DNA of 64,000 nt from JAKAWQ01 sp035509315 (GTDB lineage: Bacteria > Pseudomonadota > Alphaproteobacteria > Acetobacterales > Acetobacteraceae): the NCBI GenBank assembly GCA_035509315.1, contig DATJLS010000030.1:1-64000 (forward strand), written 5' to 3'. Positions 60,675-64,000 of this stretch are shown in pieces. Position 1 is the first letter of the stretch. Every line of letters starts with the position of its first letter. The position numbers were made by a program, and so were the translations under genes. Below the pieces are notes generated by a model. That model worked only from the letters and a program-made list of their open reading frames with translations, was not told where the DNA came from and did not search any database.

Positions 60675-62336
60675 TTACGGGTCTTCCTGCCGCACCCGGC
60701 TCGGCAGCAAACCGCCCGTGCCCTCCAGCACCGGATAAGCGCCGGCGGCGACCAGGTGCGAATTCACCTGCTTAAGATCGCGCAGCATATCGAGATGGAG
60801 CGAGCTGGCCTCGGCGGCTTCCGCCCTTCCCTCCCGGAGGAAACGGAAATGGATTTCCGTCGCCCGCGTCTCAAGATCGCGGAACACCTCCTTCTCGGCG
60901 ACCAGAAGGCGCGCGGCGCGTTCATCCCCATTCACGAACAACCCCGCCGCGCGATGGAGGTTGGCGATCAGCCGATCGATGATCTCCAGCAGGCTGGCGC
61001 TGCCGTCGTCCGAAAATGCCAGGCCGCGCTTGATCTTTTTGCCGGCGAGATCGAGCAGCCCGCGATCCGCCACGTCTCCCGCATGCTCGATATTGGTGGC
61101 GAAGGTGAGGATCTCGGAAAGGCGCTGGTGATCGGCCGCCGTCATCGCTTCGGGATCGAGCCGCGACAGATAGGCCTTGATCGCGGTGTTCAGCCGATCC
61201 AGCAGATCATCGAGCCGCTTGGTCTCGGTAATCCGCTTGCGATCGGTCGATTGGAGCGCCTCCCTGAAGCCGAGAAGCATCGCTTCCAGCACGTCGGCAA
61301 GGCGGAGCGCCTCGCGCGCCGCCCCGCCGAGCGCCACGCCCGGCGCTTCGCACGCGCTTTCGTCGAGATAGAGCGGCTGCCCGGGATCCTGGGCGGAGAC
61401 CCTTGCCGGCAGCAGCCGCCGCAGCAGCGCGGCGTACGGCCCGAGCAGCGGAAAGAAGAGCGCGGCAAGCACGACATTGAAGAGCGTGTGGAAATCCGCG
61501 ACCGCGCGCGCGGGATCGGGTTCGATCGAAATGAGGGCGGCGCCGAGGCGAGGAAGAAAGACGAGCGCGGCGACGACGCCGGTCACCCGGTTGAGCAGAT
61601 TTCCGAAAGGCGCGCGGCGGGCCACCGGATCGTCTCCGGCGCCGCCCTCGAGCACCGGGTTGATCGCGGTGCCGAGATTGGCGCCGAGAACCAGCGCAAA
61701 GGCGGCCTCCGGCGGCACGACATGCTCGGCCGCGAAGGACATCGTGATCAGCACGACGACGACACTGGAATGCGCGGCCCAGGTCAGGCCGGCGCCCAGC
61801 AGCACGTCCATCACCGGCTCGGTCGCAACCGCGCCGAGAAGCAGGCGCAGGCTCGGCACATCCTCATAGGGTGTCACCAAAACCAGGATCTGGTTCAGCG
61901 CGATCAGCATCAGCCCGAGCCCGATGGCGACGCGGCCGAGATCGCGCGTCCGCGTCTCCTGCCCCTGGCGAAACAGCAGCACACCCAAGAGGATCAACGC
62001 CGGCGCAACCTCCACGATGTCGAAGGAGAGCACCTGGACGATCAGGGTCGTGCCGACATTCGCCCCCAGCATCACGGCAAGCGCAGGGATGATGTCCACG
62101 AGCCCGCTGGCGGCGAACCCGGTCACCATCAGCCCGGTCGCAGTGCTGCTTTGCAGGATGGCGGTGATCCCGAGGCCCGCGAGAAAGGCCCTGAACCGGT
62201 CGTGCAGGGCGACGCCCAGGACCTGGCGCAGCCGCGAGCCGAAGGCGCGCTGCACACCGGTCTGGACCATGCGCACGCCCCACAGCAACAGGGCCACCAT
62301 GCCGGCAAGATCGAGCAGGGTCAGCGTATTGCCCAT
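60675..62336 (-). CDS. Na/Pi cotransporter family protein with PhoU-like domain
   Basis: This 553-residue protein has two inverted QSS modules of the NptA/YjbB family: GLGITAILQSSTATGLMVTGF near 50-72 and LTWAAHSSVVVVLITMSF near 190-207. Asn-rich GANVGTTLIVQ and GANLGTAINPVL follow the modules. A C-terminal PhoU-like helical domain (residues ~350-535: LEAMLLGFREALQ, RLDDLLDRLNTAIKAYLSRL, RLSEILTFATNIEHAGDVADR) is present. It probably exports or imports phosphate with sodium; direction is not evident. The upstream region carries dispersed repeat copy B. Confidence 0.9.
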   Translation of the reverse strand: MGNTLTLLDLAGMVALLLWGVRMVQTGVQRAFGSRLRQVLGVALHDRFRAFLAGLGITAILQSSTATGLMVTGFAASGLVDIIPALAVMLGANVGTTLIVQVLSFDIVEVAPALILLGVLLFRQGQETRTRDLGRVAIGLGLMLIALNQILVLVTPYEDVPSLRLLLGAVATEPVMDVLLGAGLTWAAHSSVVVVLITMSFAAEHVVPPEAAFALVLGANLGTAINPVLEGGAGDDPVARRAPFGNLLNRVTGVVAALVFLPRLGAALISIEPDPARAVADFHTLFNVVLAALFFPLLGPYAALLRRLLPARVSAQDPGQPLYLDESACEAPGVALGGAAREALRLADVLEAMLLGFREALQSTDRKRITETKRLDDLLDRLNTAIKAYLSRLDPEAMTAADHQRLSEILTFATNIEHAGDVADRGLLDLAGKKIKRGLAFSDDGSASLLEIIDRLIANLHRAAGLFVNGDERAARLLVAEKEVFRDLETRATEIHFRFLREGRAEAAEASSLHLDMLRDLKQVNSHLVAAGAYPVLEGTGGLLPSRVRQEDP

Positions 62337-62399
62337 TTTCCCGTGAGGAGCCTCCTTCGAGGATGCCAGGCCATGCGCCAGGCCGCGCGCAGCCCAAGG

Positions 62400-62590
62400 T
62401 GGAGAGTGTTATGCACTTTGGGGAAGGATTGGAAAGAACGAGGCTTCTTTTTCCGAAGAAAAAGAACTTTTCTCCGTCTTCCGGACCAAGGCCCCGCCCG
62501 GGGACCGAGCTCGGGACCATGAAAGAAAGGATGGACGTTCCTTGGTTCTTTCTTTCAAGAAAGAACGAGCTTCCTTCTTCCTTTCCTGCT
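62400..62590 (-). repeat. Dispersed hairpin-bearing repeat, copy B (~190 bp)
   Basis: Reverse-complemented, it matches 5781-5946 in order: GTTCTTTCTTGAAAGAAAGAAC, CTTTC, CTTGGTCCGGAAGACGGAG, the stem CTTTTTC-TTCG-GAAAAAG (a UUCG-type tetraloop), and AAAGTGCATAAC. The middle differs, with an insert holding CCCGAGCTCGG. It is oriented like, and lies 64 bp upstream of, the Na/Pi symporter gene. Confidence 0.75.
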
Positions 62591-62834
62591 CACCGCATCG
62601 ATGATATCGGGGATGCCTCCGTTGCCCCGATCCAAGCGGCGATACCCGGAAGGTCGATCAAAAAACAACTGAAGGCGTGGCGATCTTTGCTGATCCCGTG
62701 CCTGCCGTCATTTCCGTTTATTTTTGTGATCGATTTCATGGCTTTGTCGGATCGTTTCGAGATCCTGCCGGAATCCGTGAAATTGGCACGGGATTCCGAT
62801 TAGCATGGCCTCTCCCATATCGGGAGGATCGTCC
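62591..62834. other. Intergenic remainder upstream of the Cys-rich gene
   Basis: No gene is supported here. A 146-codon frame from 62363 runs through the repeat and is not family-like. The stretch TTTCCGTTTATTTTTGTGAT at about 62710 is unusually AT-rich and could be promoter sequence. Confidence 0.4.
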
Positions 62835-63047
62835 ATGACCCGGATAGAGAACAATTGCCGCGCCTGCGGCAGCACGTTGCGGCAATGCACGGTCGCGCCT
62901 GCCGAGTGGTTCGGCAGCGCCATGCCGCTCGCGACATGTGGTGCCCGCTACTGTCCGGAGGGGCACTTCATCACCACCGATACCGGCCGGTGCCCGCTGG
63001 GTTCGGCAAACTGTCCGTTCCCCGCTTCCTCGGCCAACGCGGGCTGA
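62835..63047 (+). CDS. Cysteine-rich microprotein (70 aa)
   Basis: This 70-residue protein starts at ATG 62835 with GGGAGGA 6 bp upstream. Seven cysteines (8, 11, 18, 35, 40, 53, 60), with CRAC at the start, CGARYC in the middle and GRC-x6-C near the end, plus His44, suggest one or two zinc or other metal sites. A Trp25-Phe26 pair and AMPLATCGARYCPEGHFI give it a folded look. I do not recognise the family. It stands alone between repeats. Confidence 0.55.
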   Translation: MTRIENNCRACGSTLRQCTVAPAEWFGSAMPLATCGARYCPEGHFITTDTGRCPLGSANCPFPASSANAG

Positions 63048-63192
63048 ACGACGCTTCCGGCTTCGCGGGTTCCCTTAGGCCTCAGCGCAATACGCCGCCC
63101 CGCGTGCGCGTGTGCAACAGGCGCGGCAAGGAGAAGCATCCCGTGTCGATCTCACGACGAACCGGGATGCGCTCCGCGCCTGTCCGGCCTTA

Positions 63193-63279
63193 GAGCCTGT
63201 TCGAGAATGCGCTGTCGTGAGTGGGATGCGCGGAAAGACGCGCCGGACGACCACCACAGTATCCTTCTCAAACGGGCTC
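63193..63279. repeat. Palindromic MITE-like repeat, copy 5 (short form, 87 bp)
   Basis: The left end is GAGCCTGTTCGAGAATGCG and the right end, reverse-complemented, is GAGCCCGTTTGAGAAGGAT. Both flanks are TTA (63190-63192 and 63280-63282), a perfect TNA duplication. The right TTA is the TAA stop of the minus-strand aldolase. The inner part includes CGGAAAGACGCGCCGGACGA, as in the long copies. Confidence 0.88.
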
Positions 63280-64000
63280 TTACGCGTTGACGGTTTTCAC
63301 CGTCGAGGCCCGATAGATTTCGTCGATGGACTTCGCCAGCGCCGCGTCGAACTCCCGATCGCTCATCGAATGCTTGAGGTCTTCGATGAGCGCCCGCGAG
63401 AAGCTCGCGATCATGCCGTGATTGGCGGCGAGCCGCTTGCAGGCATCGTCGCGCGTATAGCCGCCGGAAAGCGCCACCACCCTCACCACGCGCGGATGCC
63501 CGATCAGCGATGCGTAGAAATCCGGCACGTCCGGGATCGTGAGCTTGAGCATCACCTTGCGGTCATTCGGCAGGGCATCGAGCTTTTTGGTCAGCTCCGC
63601 GCGCAGGATGGTCTCCGCGCCGACCTTGTCCGGGCTCTTGATCGAGACTTCCGGCTCGAGGATGGGCAGGAGCCCGTGCCGGTCGATCTCCGTGGCCACG
63701 TCGAACTGCTGCGCCACAATGGCTGTGATCCCCTCCTTCGAGGGCAGGTTGATGACCGAGCGCATCTTGGTCCCGAAGATGCCGAGCTTCGCCGCCCGGG
63801 CGAGCAGCGCATCGAGCCCCGGCATCGGCTTCATCAGGCTGACACCATCCTTTTCGGCCTCAAGCCCCTTATCCACCTTGAGGAAGGGAACGACGCCCCG
63901 TTCCTCCCAAAGAAAGGCCGGAACCGGCTTGTTCTTCGCCTGCCCATCCATCGTGCCCTCGAAGAGGATGGCGGCAATGACCTTGTCTCCGGTGAAGGAA
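63280..64000 (-). CDS. Fructose-bisphosphate aldolase class I (5' end beyond window)
   Basis: This partial gene runs to the right edge; the frame is open through SFTGDKVIAAILFEGTMDGQ, so the Met at 63951 is internal. The visible ~240 residues show PAFLWEERGVVPFLKVDKGLEAEKDGV, GTKMRSVINLP, ILEPEVSIKSPDK, KVMLKLTIP (candidate Schiff-base Lys) and VVALSGGYTRDDAC. This matches the bacterial class I aldolase family of ~295 residues used in glycolysis and gluconeogenesis. The TAA stop is the target-site base triplet of repeat copy 5. Confidence 0.92.
   Translation of the reverse strand, partial: SFTGDKVIAAILFEGTMDGQAKNKPVPAFLWEERGVVPFLKVDKGLEAEKDGVSLMKPMPGLDALLARAAKLGIFGTKMRSVINLPSKEGITAIVAQQFDVATEIDRHGLLPILEPEVSIKSPDKVGAETILRAELTKKLDALPNDRKVMLKLTIPDVPDFYASLIGHPRVVRVVALSGGYTRDDACKRLAANHGMIASFSRALIEDLKHSMSDREFDAALAKSIDEIYRASTVKTVNA

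Noticed and set aside
62363..62803. 146-codon frame near 62.5 kb
   Set aside because: It runs through dispersed repeat copy B and has no coding character or ribosome site.

Overview
The window is a high-GC chromosomal segment of an alphaproteobacterium, most likely Rhodospirillales/Acetobacteraceae. This rests on base composition, on an acnA/ccmAB divergent pair, on a Suv3-type helicase/S4-domain/ferredoxin/CarD block, on a yebC-ruvCAB-ybgC-tolQRA block, on DUF1491 and YbaK-family genes, and on the first codons of an acetobacterial-type IS5 transposase at the left edge. The genus is an inference. I found no tRNA, rRNA, CRISPR array or prophage.

Layout. 0-0.45 kb: 5' end of an IS5-family transposase and a large palindromic repeat. 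0.45-9 kb: hemW, a YbaK-type deacylase, a glycine-zipper lipoprotein, a tungstate/molybdate ABC importer (WtpABC type), gshB, and thiC behind a TPP riboswitch. 9.2-14 kb: a complete branched-chain-amino-acid/amide-type ABC importer (Tat-exported binding protein, two permeases, two ATPases). 14-25.4 kb: SufE-like, UPF0114, FUSC transporter, acnA, ccmAB, small hypotheticals, two tandem OmpA-like porins, DoxX. 25.4-28.2 kb: a repeat-dense island holding mmsA and a small unrecognised protein. 28.2-34.5 kb, all minus strand: MFS transporter, leuC-leuD-leuB, LysR regulator, and thpR with tesA. 35.2-39.4 kb: YbbA/YbbP ABC exporter and a Bax-inhibitor-1 protein. 39.5-44 kb: helicase, S4 protein, ferredoxin and CarD on the minus strand. 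44-51.5 kb: htpG with an M17 aminopeptidase, two MarR regulators, asd, NUDIX, VOC protein. 51.5-62.3 kb: orphan histidine-kinase-like protein, a possible structured RNA, yebC-ruvCAB-ybgC-tolQRA, a TPR/glycosyltransferase-like protein, Na/Pi symporter. 62.3-64 kb: dispersed repeat, a Cys-rich microprotein and the 3' part of a class I fructose-bisphosphate aldolase.

Most genes are housekeeping and sit in tight ATGA/GTGA-overlapping operons. The unusual signal is in the non-coding DNA. Two unrelated palindromic repeat families are placed exactly on stop codons of six genes (livF-like, doxX-like, mmsA, the 27.5 kb gene, the MFS gene and fba). One family has covarying arms and TNA flanks, as expected for a miniature IS5-type element. 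A second dispersed ~165-190 bp element with UUCG-type hairpins occurs twice. A ~105-nt three-way-junction RNA candidate of no family I recognise lies at 52.4 kb. Short tandem duplications, often touching a stop codon, recur across the window.
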